This document shows positions 16,855-26,668 of a stretch of 64,000 nt of DNA, one piece after another. Every line of letters begins with the position of its first letter. Position 1 is the stretch's first letter. Made by a program: the position numbers and the translations under genes. The DNA is from Bdellovibrionota bacterium (GTDB lineage: Bacteria; Bdellovibrionota; Bdellovibrionia; Bdellovibrionales; Bdellovibrionaceae), in assembly GCA_963170155.1 (NCBI GenBank), contig CAUJGP010000036.1:1-64000 (forward strand), given 5' to 3'. The notes below the pieces were generated by a model. It worked only from the letters and a program-made list of their open reading frames with translations. It made no database searches and was not told where the DNA came from.

Positions 16855-19116
16855 TTAATAGGGAGATGTCCAAAGAAAGGCATTTGGTTCATCAGGTTTT
16901 ATTTGGTTTCCTACGAAGAGAATTGTGCGCGAGTCACTTAAAAAATGAAATTGTGAAATCTTCGAATCCTCAATTAGAGGAGTGTTGATCAGCATTGGTG
17001 CAAACCCATTAAAAGGTATAAAAATAAGAGAATCTTTTTCTTCGGTTTTTATTTTTAAGAGCATTTTTTCCTGATCCGGAGAAAGAGTCATTTTCTCTAA
17101 TTTTAATGATTGAGAATGATTTAAAGGAACCTTAGCTAAAAATCGACAGCTCTTTGATGGGTCTTTGACGTGGATCCAAATTTCATTTCTCTTTTCATTA
17201 GCACTCGCTAAATAGAAGTGAGATGGAGAGAGTTCATCGACAAGGATAAGCGAAGATTCCTGGGCTTCAGGACACAAAGAGTTAACAGTATGGTCATTTG
17301 TATCCACAGAGATGAGTTCTGTTTGTCCATTTATGTTTAGCCTGCTTCCAATCAGTTGATGAGAGTTTTTAGAAAAAAATAAATTATTGAGAGTTGGAAT
17401 CTCTATGGAATCTTTTGAGTTTAAGTTATAGAGAGTTTTTTTCTTGGAGTTTTTATCAATAAAAACAGCATGTTTTCCTGAAGGGCTTAATATTGACCAT
17501 TGTTGATTTATGGGAAATTCAAAGACTTGAGATCCATCAATGGATATGGCGAGAACTTTTGTATCTGTGGCTCCCCATATTTGGGCTTCAGCCAAGATCA
17601 TAGTTGAATGAGGAGGAATCACAATATTGCCGGACCATGGAAAATACCATTCACCTTTTTTAATGAGCTCAAGGTGAGTGTCAATAGGACTCCGTGCTGG
17701 AATCATAGAAGGGGTTATTTTTATAATTTTTGTTCCGTCAAAAGAGGCACTATAGAGATCGGAAAAAATGGGACCCCCAAAATAAGCAACAAAAGATTCC
17801 GTTGGTGAAATAGCAAACTTGTGAACGCCCATATCAAAACCCAAAGGGAAGGGAGGATTTAACAAAACCGGCTTATCACTATGGATGGCACTGGCTTTAA
17901 GCCATTTTTTTTGGTTTTTGGTGTCGGTTTTCCCAGAAGCGTAACCATCCCTATAAATGATGGTTTGACCATCAGAAGAGAATTGAAAATCATTGAGAAC
18001 GCTTTGATAATTAATTGAAAGTTTTTCACTGAGTTGGATTGTTTCTGCGGATGCTATCTTTAAGCTAAAAAGTTCTTGAGTATCTGCAATGCGTGTATCT
18101 CCTGAATAAATTAAATATTGCGAGCTTTTATCGAACTCAAATCTCCCAGAGCTTAAACTAGATGAGCTGATGCCTGTTTGCAGCATAGGAGTTGCAATTT
18201 GTTTTTGAGAAGTCCCATCGCTTTTTGATAAAAATAAGTTGGGAATACCCGTGATGGCCGATGATGAATAGGCAAAATACTCTAGGTTATTTGATAATTT
18301 AAAATCATTGATGGATAAATCAACAATTTGTTTTGATGGCCAAACTTTTGGATCTAATGAGCCACCCAGTCGGCAAGTTGTTTTCCTGGAAAAAATTTGA
18401 TTCTCGATTAAAATCTTCATTTCAGCATCAAAAAGACCAAAATCTGTGGATGATTGATCTCTATGAACAATCAAATGGAAATTTTCTTCATCACGAATGA
18501 TGACAGTGTTCTCTGTTAAAAGGCGATTTGTGTTTGCTTCGGATAGCTTAATTGTTTGATCTATTCCATCTTTATTAAGATCAGAGTAGTAAATTTTTCT
18601 AATAGCCTGTTTCTTTAAGTGATCAAAGTAGACAATCACTTCAATGCCTTGGCGATCTTTGCGATCGCGGCACCAAACTTCAACGAGATTGGAGGGGGTT
18701 GTTATTGGATTTGTTAATAAATTTTCAAAAATACCTTCTTGAAATCCAATAATTTGAGTTTGGTAAATGGATTGATCAACAAGTGACAGATTCAGGGCGT
18801 TTGATTGATGAGAACACTGAAGCGTTTTGTTTTCCGTGAGAATTAATGATGAATCGTTGACTTCAATCCATGATAACGGGGCTTCTTTATTCGAACAAGT
18901 AAACTCAGGGGTCATACGATAATAATTTTTAGTAATTTTTCCTTCGTAACTACCTCCATTTCCTGCAAAAGAAATTTTTTTTAAATCGTCCTTGTTTTGG
19001 AGATAAACTCCATATTGAGAGCAATTCTGAAAAAATAGAAGGGTTAAAAGAATAAATAAAAGAAATCCATTTTTGGGGTTGAAAATTTTTTTAATGTGAT
19101 CAAAAGACATTTTCAT
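16855..19116 (-). CDS. lipoprotein with TolB/WD40-like beta-propeller repeats
   Basis: 753 residues. The N-terminus has a hydrophobic segment ending in LLFFQNC, with Cys32 as the likely lipidated residue. The box is not canonical, but FQNC is common in lipoproteins of this bacterial group. The rest has at least six blade-like repeats of the form '...SSDGQTIIYRDG', 'SPTESFVAYFGG', 'SPSGKHAVFID', 'SPDQEKMLLKIK'. This pattern belongs to TolB-type six- or seven-blade propellers that bind partner proteins. The start ATG overlaps the stop of the upstream TPR gene (ATGA), so the two are translated together. A role as a surface sensor or scaffold is inference. Confidence 0.7.
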   Translation of the reverse strand: MKMSFDHIKKIFNPKNGFLLFILLTLLFFQNCSQYGVYLQNKDDLKKISFAGNGGSYEGKITKNYYRMTPEFTCSNKEAPLSWIEVNDSSLILTENKTLQCSHQSNALNLSLVDQSIYQTQIIGFQEGIFENLLTNPITTPSNLVEVWCRDRKDRQGIEVIVYFDHLKKQAIRKIYYSDLNKDGIDQTIKLSEANTNRLLTENTVIIRDEENFHLIVHRDQSSTDFGLFDAEMKILIENQIFSRKTTCRLGGSLDPKVWPSKQIVDLSINDFKLSNNLEYFAYSSSAITGIPNLFLSKSDGTSQKQIATPMLQTGISSSSLSSGRFEFDKSSQYLIYSGDTRIADTQELFSLKIASAETIQLSEKLSINYQSVLNDFQFSSDGQTIIYRDGYASGKTDTKNQKKWLKASAIHSDKPVLLNPPFPLGFDMGVHKFAISPTESFVAYFGGPIFSDLYSASFDGTKIIKITPSMIPARSPIDTHLELIKKGEWYFPWSGNIVIPPHSTMILAEAQIWGATDTKVLAISIDGSQVFEFPINQQWSILSPSGKHAVFIDKNSKKKTLYNLNSKDSIEIPTLNNLFFSKNSHQLIGSRLNINGQTELISVDTNDHTVNSLCPEAQESSLILVDELSPSHFYLASANEKRNEIWIHVKDPSKSCRFLAKVPLNHSQSLKLEKMTLSPDQEKMLLKIKTEEKDSLIFIPFNGFAPMLINTPLIEDSKISQFHFLSDSRTILFVGNQIKPDEPNAFLWTSPY

Positions 19117-20723
19117 GCAACTTTTTCCTTAGAATTATTTTTTCTTTTGGCCAGACGGTAAATGACACCGAATTTATTGCGATCTTTGGATATTTTTTTC
19201 TCTTGGTAAGCTTTTTTCAATAATCGCTCGGCCGCTGATTTTGAAATTTTTAACACCTCTATGGCATCATTGATTGAAAAAGCATTATCTTTGAAGCTTT
19301 GTTTTAACTCATAAAGAATTTGTGTGGTTGAAGATACTTTTTTGCTACGATAGATAACAATTTGAATTTCTTGCGTAGTGATGAGTTTAAACTCATTTTT
19401 ATTAAAGTTTATTCTCAATGGACAATTGTGATCAGTAAACCATTTATTCAGGCGACGAAGAAGCTGTAAAATGCGATGGGGAGATGTAAATGGATTGTAT
19501 TTTTCATGAGGATAAATTAATTCAAAGATGGTTCCTAATGTTTGTGGTTGATAGAAGTCAATAGTGAGAGCCCCATAAAGTGCAAGAAGCATGGGCTTTC
19601 TGTAAAGGGATTTTTGATAGCTTGAAGATAAGTAAGGATCAAAAATTGGAATATCGGTGAGATTATTTAATGAATTTTTATCAGCAGAAGATTGGGTTTT
19701 AAAATCAAGAGGAGAATTTTTTAAGAATTGGTTATTGACGATGGGATACAGGTGAAGCTTGTACTGTCCTAAAAAAATAATATTTTTTCCAAAATAGTGT
19801 CGGGCCCTTTGTCGATAATACTCAGAGGGCGTACCCATGATGATTTTTTTTATGAGAGCTTCATTCTCGGTGAGGATTGCTTCAAAAAGATCGCATTCTC
19901 TTATGGTGTTCCAATGACCAAGAGCTTGAGCCTTTGCACGTACGTGCCGTAGTTGTTCAATTTCAGGTGAATTTTTGAATTTTAAACATCGACAGAGTGT
20001 CATCCATTTTTCAACATATAACGTGTAAAACCCGCCTTGATCTTTGAGTAAATTATAAGCCTTTTCAAGCTTTGGAGTCGCTTGATCATAATGACCCTGA
20101 TAAATATCAATTTGAGCCATAAGTTCAAAGGTATTTCCCAGAAGTAAACTATAATTATTTTGTTCACATTCTAATTTAATGCCAGTCAAAAATTCATGAG
20201 CAAGATCCCATTTTTTCGTATTGATATATATTGCTGCTAGATTCACTTTTCCCACCAGTCGTCGGTACGGAGTAATGTTATCAAGAGAACAATATTGTTG
20301 AAGTAACGGCAATGCTGTTATGTAATCCCAATGATAGAGATAATTAGTGGCTCTATGAAAGAGCGCTTCAGGCTCTTCATTGGGATTTATATTTTTTAGA
20401 ATATCCAATGCAGCTTTAATAGCTCCCAGAGTAGCTAACGCTTTTGAATAAAGAATTTTTTCTTTATTAGTTGCAGGGATCAAAAAAGAACGCTCGGGAA
20501 AAAGAATGTCTTCGAGAACTTTGAGCGCGTAAGTGGGATCATTGATTCTGATTGCTAACTCTGCAATATTAACAGCGATTCTACGAGGAATTTTTTTAGG
20601 GTTATAGTGATTTAATAGGCGACGGCATTCATCATGATTGCCGTTTTTAATAAATTGATCCAATTGAGTTAATTGATTTTCAAGCAAAGTTTTTCTTGCT
20701 CGAGAATCTAAACGATTATTCAT
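19113..20723 (-). CDS. TPR protein with C-terminal winged-helix-like domain, putative regulator
   Basis: 536 residues, no signal peptide. Residues about 15-260 form helical TPR-like repeats (for example ALKVLEDILF, ALDILKNINP, WDYITALPLLQQYC, GHYDQATPKLEKAYNLL). A middle part (LLALYGALTIDFYQPQ to RINFNKNEFKLIT) resembles the winged-helix output modules of SARP/OmpR-like activators. The C-terminal ~70 residues (FSINDAIEVLKISKSAAERL, then LKKAYQEKKI) look like a helix-turn-helix used for DNA binding. I therefore read it as a transcription regulator, with moderate certainty. It is the first gene of a pair with the propeller lipoprotein, with a four-base overlap. Confidence 0.6.
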   Translation of the reverse strand: MNNRLDSRARKTLLENQLTQLDQFIKNGNHDECRRLLNHYNPKKIPRRIAVNIAELAIRINDPTYALKVLEDILFPERSFLIPATNKEKILYSKALATLGAIKAALDILKNINPNEEPEALFHRATNYLYHWDYITALPLLQQYCSLDNITPYRRLVGKVNLAAIYINTKKWDLAHEFLTGIKLECEQNNYSLLLGNTFELMAQIDIYQGHYDQATPKLEKAYNLLKDQGGFYTLYVEKWMTLCRCLKFKNSPEIEQLRHVRAKAQALGHWNTIRECDLFEAILTENEALIKKIIMGTPSEYYRQRARHYFGKNIIFLGQYKLHLYPIVNNQFLKNSPLDFKTQSSADKNSLNNLTDIPIFDPYLSSSYQKSLYRKPMLLALYGALTIDFYQPQTLGTIFELIYPHEKYNPFTSPHRILQLLRRLNKWFTDHNCPLRINFNKNEFKLITTQEIQIVIYRSKKVSSTTQILYELKQSFKDNAFSINDAIEVLKISKSAAERLLKKAYQEKKISKDRNKFGVIYRLAKRKNNSKEKVA

Positions 20724-21033
20724 ATTTATTTATCGGATTATGACAGGATTATCTTAATAACCAATAAAGAGATGTTAAATATCTAAATGTTTGAAAAAAC
20801 TACCTTTTTTTATGGTGTTTTATTCAAAAATATTCTCAAATCAGTGCAGAACCACAAGTCATTGAAATTATTATACTTTTACTTTTTAATTCTATTTTTT
20901 TTGTGAATTCAATTCAGGCTTTTTAAAAATTATCCTAAACCCTATAGAGTCGTTTTTAATTAAAAATTATTTATATAAGGTTCCACTTTTGTGCGTTCAT
21001 TTTTCAGGATCGCTTTTAAGCAAAGGAGTTGAT
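20724..21033. other. divergent AT-rich intergenic region
   Basis: 310 bases between the TPR regulator (minus) and the glycosyltransferase-ligase gene (plus). Very AT-rich with several T and A runs. It should hold both promoters, but I find no pair of boxes good enough to call. Confidence 0.4.
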
Positions 21034-23949
21034 ATGAAAAAGAAAATCCTTGTTGTTTCTGAAAGTGTGACTGATGCTCATATTTTTCGTCCAGCAATAT
21101 TAGCTGGTTATTTAGACAATGATCAATATGAGATATATTTTGCAAGTGGTGAAATTCCTAGTTATTTAAAGAATCAATACCCTCAGTTTCATTATCTTCA
21201 GCTGACAACTTGCGTTTCAAAAGGACAGTTTTTAAAGACCATTTCTCAAGGCGGCTTTCCCTATAACCGTGAAATTTTTCAAGAGCAAGTCAAAGAAGAT
21301 TTAAAATTTATTGATCAAATTCAACCGGACATGATTCTCTCTGACTTTAGATTTTCATTGCTGATCAGTGCAAGATTAAAAAAAATTCCTTTAATGACTA
21401 TTTCTAATATTATATGGAGCTTATCTTCAAAATTTTCACAAAGGGTTCCAGATCTTGTTTACAACCGATGGTTTGGGTTAGAGATAAGTCAATTTATTTT
21501 TAGATGCATTCGTCCTATGCTTTTTTTCTTACTGGCGTATTCTTTTAATCGTGTTGCGAAAAAAAATGGGACTCCGAGAGTAAAAAATCTCATGGATTTG
21601 TTCAGTTCTGGCGATTATGTATTTTATGCGGATATACCTAATTTAGTGGATTTAAATCCACTACCTCAAAATTACAAAATTATTGGTCCTATTCTTCCTC
21701 ATTTTTCACTTTCCAACGAAATGAGGAATGAAAATGCTGTTTCTGAAAAGGTAAAAACTCGTCAAAAAATTATTATTGCCCTCGGATCATCGGGGCCTCA
21801 GCAGTTGGTGGAAGAACTTCTTGAATCTATTAAAGACTTACCTTTACAAATTTATATTTCCTCTTCTGGGAAAAATTTAAATATTGAAGAAAATGAACAT
21901 GTGCATGTTTCTCCTTATTTAATTTTAGATAAAGAACTTTTAGATACAGATTTAGTTATTGCTAATGGTGGAAGCCCCATGGGTTACTCTTGCCTTTCCC
22001 AGGGCGTTCCATTTATTGGAATTACGTCAAATATGGATCAGTGTACTTTTACTAAAGCAATAGAAGCAAAAGGAGTCGCTCATGAAATTCGTTTAAGTCA
22101 ATGGAATGCTAAAAAATTCAGAAAATTAGTTTGTAATATGCTTTTGGATGAAAAATATAAAGATCGTGCAAGACATGTCCAAAAAAGTATTCCCCTGCAA
22201 GAAACCCGTCAAAATTTTTTAAAAATTTTTCATGAAATTGAAAGTGATCATGATCAAAAAAATAATCAAGAACCTAGATGTTTTAAAAAAATTATTGAAT
22301 CGCATATAATTAAAAATAGTCTGTCTTCAGCTTTTAAGTTCAAAATAAATGAAGATCATTGGGATACCATGAATTGGAAATCTTTTTACCAACAATCTTT
22401 AATTATCGCTCAGAGTTTGAGGCGCTTGGGGTTGAAAAAAGGGGATTGTCTCGCCATCATTGCTGAAAATGGCATTGAATGGGAGCAGTTATTTTATGGG
22501 AGCATGATTAATGGATCCATGGTTTTAGGGATAGATCCACGGACCAGTGAAGATCAGAAGCTATTCATGTTAGAACATTCGCGAGCAAGCATTGTTGTTC
22601 TTTCAAAAAAATCTTCTCTTAAAGTTATTCCTCAGAGAGTTTTAGATCAATTAACTCATATTATTGTTTTAGAATCATGCCAACATCAGGCAATGAATCA
22701 CAATTCAGTTCTGTTATTTTCTGATTTAAAAATAATAGGTGAAGAGCCATTATTTTTGGAAACGCCTTCACCTGATACTCCAGCTTTTTTGACATATACA
22801 AGTGGCACGACGGGTATTTCAAAGGGATTGGTTTATTCGCAACGACAACTTATTGAAAGCGCTTATGAAGTCATACATTTTTTTGGGATTACTCAATTTC
22901 AAAATCGCTTTCTTTGTTGGCTGCCCGTGGCGAATCTTTTTCAGAGAATGCTGAATGTCTGCGCGCTACTGCTAGGTGATGAAATCGGTTTCATTCAAGA
23001 TCCAGCGACACTGATGAAGAATTTACCAATTTTAAAACCAACTATTTTTATTGGTGTCCCACGGTTTTATGAGCGACTTTACGAAAATGTTCAATTGCGT
23101 TTACAATCCTGTCCTAAAATATTTCAACCCCTATTTTTAGCATTCCTTCGTTGGAAGGTTTATAAATCTTTAGGAGGATCCATACGCCTTATGCTATCAG
23201 GATCCGCGCCTCTTTCAATACCTGTGCTTCAATTTATGAATACTTTAAAACTGCAGTTTGTTGAGGCCTATGGATTGAGTGAATGTATTTTACCTATTGC
23301 TATTAATCGATTCACAAGGGAAAAATTGGGATCTGTAGGTCCTCTTCTATCCAAAAATGAAACCAAAATTACTGATGAAGGTGAGCTCTTAATAAGAGGT
23401 CCTTTTGTTTCAAAAAGTTATTTTTGTTCTGGGGATAAAAACCGTTGGGATGAAGAAGGATTTTTTCATACAGGAGATTTAGTTTTTCAGGATCAAGAGG
23501 GTTTTTTTTATATTCAGGGTCGTAAGTCAGATCTTATTAAATTGTCCAATGGTCGCCGTATCGCTCCTCTCAGTATTGAAAAAGCTTTTCAATCAATACC
23601 TCTGGTTGATGCGAGTGTCGTTGTAGGGCATGGACGTAAGAGTTTAGCCGTAATTATTACTTTGAATAAAAAAATGGATCAACTAAGTGCGGAAGAATGC
23701 GAAAAATTTGAAAGGGATCTTTTAAATGTCACTCAAAATTTTCCATCTTATGAACAAGTTAAAAATTTTCTCATATTAAAAGACTCTTTCAGTGTTGAAG
23801 CTGGACATCTGACGGACAATTTGAAGTTAAAACGAGCGGCAATTGAAAAAATGTATCAAAAAGATTTAGAAATTCTTTATGGTGAAGCTCTCACGAACTC
23901 ATCCAATTTTATTGATTCTAGGGCTTCTTTTCTTGTGTTTAAGCCTTAA
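21034..23949 (+). CDS. fusion protein: GT1-type glycosyltransferase + long-chain acyl-CoA ligase (AMP-binding)
   Basis: About 971 residues in one frame. Residues 1 to ~405 are a GT-B fold glycosyltransferase of the UGT/MGT type. The start is a Rossmann strand (KKKILVVSESVTDAHIFRP), and the donor-binding block near 305-335 reads ANGGSPMGYSCLSQGVPFIG, then NMDQ. Residues ~430-971 are an adenylate-forming ligase: TYTSGTTGISKG (~587), EAYGLSEC, GDLVFQDQEGFFYIQGR and the hinge/Lys region KLSNGRRIAPLSIE, closest to long-chain fatty acid-CoA ligases. ATG 21034 with AAAGGAG is preferred over the ORF start at 20989. A coupled role in making a glycosylated acyl lipid is inference. No other gene of such a pathway is adjacent. 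Confidence 0.85.
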   Translation: MKKKILVVSESVTDAHIFRPAILAGYLDNDQYEIYFASGEIPSYLKNQYPQFHYLQLTTCVSKGQFLKTISQGGFPYNREIFQEQVKEDLKFIDQIQPDMILSDFRFSLLISARLKKIPLMTISNIIWSLSSKFSQRVPDLVYNRWFGLEISQFIFRCIRPMLFFLLAYSFNRVAKKNGTPRVKNLMDLFSSGDYVFYADIPNLVDLNPLPQNYKIIGPILPHFSLSNEMRNENAVSEKVKTRQKIIIALGSSGPQQLVEELLESIKDLPLQIYISSSGKNLNIEENEHVHVSPYLILDKELLDTDLVIANGGSPMGYSCLSQGVPFIGITSNMDQCTFTKAIEAKGVAHEIRLSQWNAKKFRKLVCNMLLDEKYKDRARHVQKSIPLQETRQNFLKIFHEIESDHDQKNNQEPRCFKKIIESHIIKNSLSSAFKFKINEDHWDTMNWKSFYQQSLIIAQSLRRLGLKKGDCLAIIAENGIEWEQLFYGSMINGSMVLGIDPRTSEDQKLFMLEHSRASIVVLSKKSSLKVIPQRVLDQLTHIIVLESCQHQAMNHNSVLLFSDLKIIGEEPLFLETPSPDTPAFLTYTSGTTGISKGLVYSQRQLIESAYEVIHFFGITQFQNRFLCWLPVANLFQRMLNVCALLLGDEIGFIQDPATLMKNLPILKPTIFIGVPRFYERLYENVQLRLQSCPKIFQPLFLAFLRWKVYKSLGGSIRLMLSGSAPLSIPVLQFMNTLKLQFVEAYGLSECILPIAINRFTREKLGSVGPLLSKNETKITDEGELLIRGPFVSKSYFCSGDKNRWDEEGFFHTGDLVFQDQEGFFYIQGRKSDLIKLSNGRRIAPLSIEKAFQSIPLVDASVVVGHGRKSLAVIITLNKKMDQLSAEECEKFERDLLNVTQNFPSYEQVKNFLILKDSFSVEAGHLTDNLKLKRAAIEKMYQKDLEILYGEALTNSSNFIDSRASFLVFKP

Positions 23950-24039
23950 GTAGGACTTATTCTCTAATTGGGTTACTCTTTACTCAATAGCTCTTCCGGT
24001 AGTGCTCAGTGCTCAAATTGTGACCTCAATATAACAAAA

Positions 24040-24168
24040 ATGAACGCTTTTTTAGGCGCGCTGATCTTGGTTTTAAATGAGATCACGGGTTTCTTGGTTA
24101 TTCATGCCTTAAAAGTGAAAAAAGAAGAGGTTTTAAAAATCGATTTGAACCCTAATAATTATGATTGA
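24040..24168 (+). CDS. doubtful small ORF with one membrane segment
   Basis: 42 codons from ATG 24040: a hydrophobic segment (AFLGALILVLNEITGFLVIH) followed by a charged tail (KVKKEEVLKIDLN). The frame is open further upstream to a TTG at 23968. No ribosome binding site is seen. It may be a small membrane protein, a remnant, or chance. Confidence 0.2.
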   Translation: MNAFLGALILVLNEITGFLVIHALKVKKEEVLKIDLNPNNYD

Positions 24169-24261
24169 ATCTTATTCAAGTGTAAAACAAATTATCATTA
24201 TATAAATAAATAATATTTTTAAACTAAAATTATAAAAACTATGAGATGTGTTTCAATTGTG

Positions 24262-24278
24262 GATCATTGAAAATGATC
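24262..24278. repeat. short perfect inverted repeat upstream of a sigma-54-like site
   Basis: GATCATT, three-base centre, AATGATC. It lies 12 bases before the -24 element at 24291, close enough for a repressor or activator site. Confidence 0.4.
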
Positions 24279-24290
24279 ATAAAAATGCCT

Positions 24291-24306
24291 TGGCACGATC
24301 CTTGAT
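24291..24306 (+). promoter_or_regulatory. sigma-54-like promoter of the vWA lipoprotein gene
   Basis: TGGCAC (24291-24296), five bases, TTGAT (24302-24306). The -24 GG and the ten-base spacing are right. The -12 element has GA instead of GC, so activity is uncertain. A start near 24317 would leave a very short leader to the GAGGAGG ribosome binding site. Confidence 0.45.
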
Positions 24307-24334
24307 AGTGTAAAAGTTGAGGAGGAATTGACAA

Positions 24335-25510
24335 GTGCAAAAAAATATAAGACCCGAATTAAAGAATCTTTTCTCATTCAAGCTATTGAAAATTTCTGTT
24401 GTATTGTCTGTTTCCATACTCGCTCTAGGTTGTTCAAAAGGAAAATTTGAAAAAGCAGTTCAAATGGGTTGTGATAGTGACACTGGAGCTTGTTCTTTTG
24501 ATGAGACAATTTATATTAGCGGTGGAATGGTAGATATTCTTTTTGTAGATGATAATTCGGGCTCTATGTCTTTTGAACAAAGTAAGATGGGAGAGCGTTT
24601 CCCCAGATTATTAGAAAAACTGGATGAGAGAATGCTCAATTATCGAATTGGAATAACTACGACAGATATTTCCAGTGCTCAAAACCCTCCGCGTGCTATT
24701 AATCAAAATGGAGCTTTGCAAAATGGAAGACTTATTACTTATTCTAATGGAAAAAAATATTTAGAACCCAACACACCAGGTAAAAATAATTTATTTCTTA
24801 ACTCGATGAAACGGCCAGAAACTCTGGAGTGCGAGCAGTATATTACGAATGCAGTCCTTTCAGGAATTTCTTTGGCAAGTACGGAATATCAACGTGGTTA
24901 TTTTAATCATTGCCCATCGGGAGACGAACGAGGAATTATGGCATCCGTATATACCGTTCGCCATAACTCTGATCAATTGATTCGTCCCGAAGCTCATTTG
25001 GCAATAGTGATTATTTCAGATGAAAATGAAAGATCCTGGGGGTTTACTGACTCGGAAGAATCTTATATTTTAGAACATGATGATCAACCTCAGACTTTAA
25101 TTGATACAGTTAAAGCAAAATACCCTAACAAAACCCTTTCTGTTCACTCCATTGTTGTAAGATCCAACGATCATGCTTGCTTACAAATGCAGAATGACCA
25201 AATGGGCGGTCTGGTCAAAGGATTTTATGGTACGGTTTATGAAGAATTATCAAGGGCCACGAATGGCGTGATCGGCAGTGTCTGTGAATCTGACTATGGT
25301 AATCAAATGGGACAAATCGGAGCTGCTATTGTTGATCAAGTGGAGTATTTTGCTTTACATTGCGAAAACCCAGAGAATTTAGCGCTGACTTTTATTCCTA
25401 GCAGTGCAGCTCTTTCTTATCATTTAGAAGGACGTCGTGTTGTTTTTAACGGAGATTTGGATCCAAGTAGCCGAGTTCGCTTTCAATACAATTGCCCACG
25501 TGTAAACTAG
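24335..25510 (+). CDS. lipoprotein with von Willebrand factor A-like domain
   Basis: 391 residues. The signal segment ends at a lipobox-like LALGC, with Cys33 lipidated. The following region has a MIDAS metal site DDNSGSMS (Asp73, Ser75, Ser77), the core of vWA domains that bind protein ligands through a divalent metal. Later family-like parts are RIGITTTDIS and LAIVIISDENERS. Several Cys pairs suggest disulfides outside the cytoplasm. GTG 24335 has GGAGG at nine bases. Monocistronic, with a probable sigma-54-type promoter. A role in surface attachment is plausible but inferred. Confidence 0.75.
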   Translation: MQKNIRPELKNLFSFKLLKISVVLSVSILALGCSKGKFEKAVQMGCDSDTGACSFDETIYISGGMVDILFVDDNSGSMSFEQSKMGERFPRLLEKLDERMLNYRIGITTTDISSAQNPPRAINQNGALQNGRLITYSNGKKYLEPNTPGKNNLFLNSMKRPETLECEQYITNAVLSGISLASTEYQRGYFNHCPSGDERGIMASVYTVRHNSDQLIRPEAHLAIVIISDENERSWGFTDSEESYILEHDDQPQTLIDTVKAKYPNKTLSVHSIVVRSNDHACLQMQNDQMGGLVKGFYGTVYEELSRATNGVIGSVCESDYGNQMGQIGAAIVDQVEYFALHCENPENLALTFIPSSAALSYHLEGRRVVFNGDLDPSSRVRFQYNCPRVN

Positions 25511-25522
25511 CGGGCTTAATCA

Positions 25523-26623
25523 TCAAACATTGAATCTGAAAAATAAAACGTCTCCATCTTTTACAGTGTAATCTTTTCCTTCTAATCGATATTTTCCGGC
25601 TTCCTTAACAGCTGATTCTGATTTCAAAAGAAAAAGATCCTCGCAATGGTAACATTCAGCTCGAATAAACCCTCTTTCAAAATCAGTATGAATAACACCA
25701 GCCGCTTGAGGAGCTTTGGCGCCTGATCGAATGGTCCAAGCGCGAACTTCTTTAACTCCCGCTGTGAAATAAGTATTTAATGCTAAAAGCTTGTAGGCTT
25801 CTATAATCAAACGATTGAGTCCTGGTTCTGTGGCTCCAAGAGAGGTTAAAAATTCTTTTTGCTCTTCTTTGGGGAGTTGTGCAATTTCGGCTTCCATCGC
25901 CGAACAAATAAGGATAGAGGAGTTTCCTTCTTCTGCAGCTCTTTTCTGGACGGCCTCAACCCACTCATTTCCTCCTTTAATAAAATCATCTTCTTTAACG
26001 TTACAAGCATAAAGGACGGGTTTGAAACTGAGTAAGTGTAATTCTTTTGCAAAAGGCAGCTCCATTTCATTCAGAGAGACAGAGCGTGCGGGAAGTCCTT
26101 TCTCAAGAGCTTCATGAATTTTTTTTACAACCTCAAATTCTTGTTTGAGCTTTTTATCTGCGGTTGATTTTGCTGTTTTTTCAATTCTTTGTTTTTTCTT
26201 TTCGACGCTTTCTAAATCTGCCAACATGAGTTCTGTATTAATTACTTCCATATCTCGGAGCGGATCTACGCTTCCCGAGACATGGATAATATTGGGATCA
26301 TCGAAGCATCTTACAACGTGAACTATGGCGTCTGTTTGTCGAATGTGACTCAGAAATTGATTTCCAAGCCCTTCTCCTTTATGAGCCCCTGCTACAATCC
26401 CTGCGATATCAACAAACTCCATTGTTGTTGGAACTACGGATTGTGGTTTAATGAATTGCGTAATTTTTTCTAATCGAGGATCAGGAATCGTAACGACCCC
26501 CACATTAGGATCAATGGTACAAAAAGGATAATTTGCGGCCTCTGCTTTCGCTGCTGTAAGAGCATTAAAAAGAGTGCTCTTTCCTACATTAGGAAGACCG
26601 ACGATACCAACCTGAAGAGCCAT
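25523..26623 (-). CDS. ychF: redox-regulated ribosome-binding ATPase YchF (Obg-like)
   Basis: 366 residues, family-typical. The N-terminus VGIVGLPNVGKSTLFNAL is the P-loop. NYPFCTIDPNVG and VDIAGIVAGAHKGEGLGNQF are YchF signatures, and a coiled-coil segment (EKKKQRIEKTAKSTADKKL) and a C-terminal TGS domain follow. Family members prefer ATP to GTP and bind ribosomes. It is the last gene of prs-rplY-pth-ychF, an arrangement seen in many bacteria. Confidence 0.96.
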   Translation of the reverse strand: MALQVGIVGLPNVGKSTLFNALTAAKAEAANYPFCTIDPNVGVVTIPDPRLEKITQFIKPQSVVPTTMEFVDIAGIVAGAHKGEGLGNQFLSHIRQTDAIVHVVRCFDDPNIIHVSGSVDPLRDMEVINTELMLADLESVEKKKQRIEKTAKSTADKKLKQEFEVVKKIHEALEKGLPARSVSLNEMELPFAKELHLLSFKPVLYACNVKEDDFIKGGNEWVEAVQKRAAEEGNSSILICSAMEAEIAQLPKEEQKEFLTSLGATEPGLNRLIIEAYKLLALNTYFTAGVKEVRAWTIRSGAKAPQAAGVIHTDFERGFIRAECYHCEDLFLLKSESAVKEAGKYRLEGKDYTVKDGDVLFFRFNV

Positions 26624-26668
26624 AACTTGATCCTTTCTTTTTAGGATTTTAATAAGCCATTTTATTTT

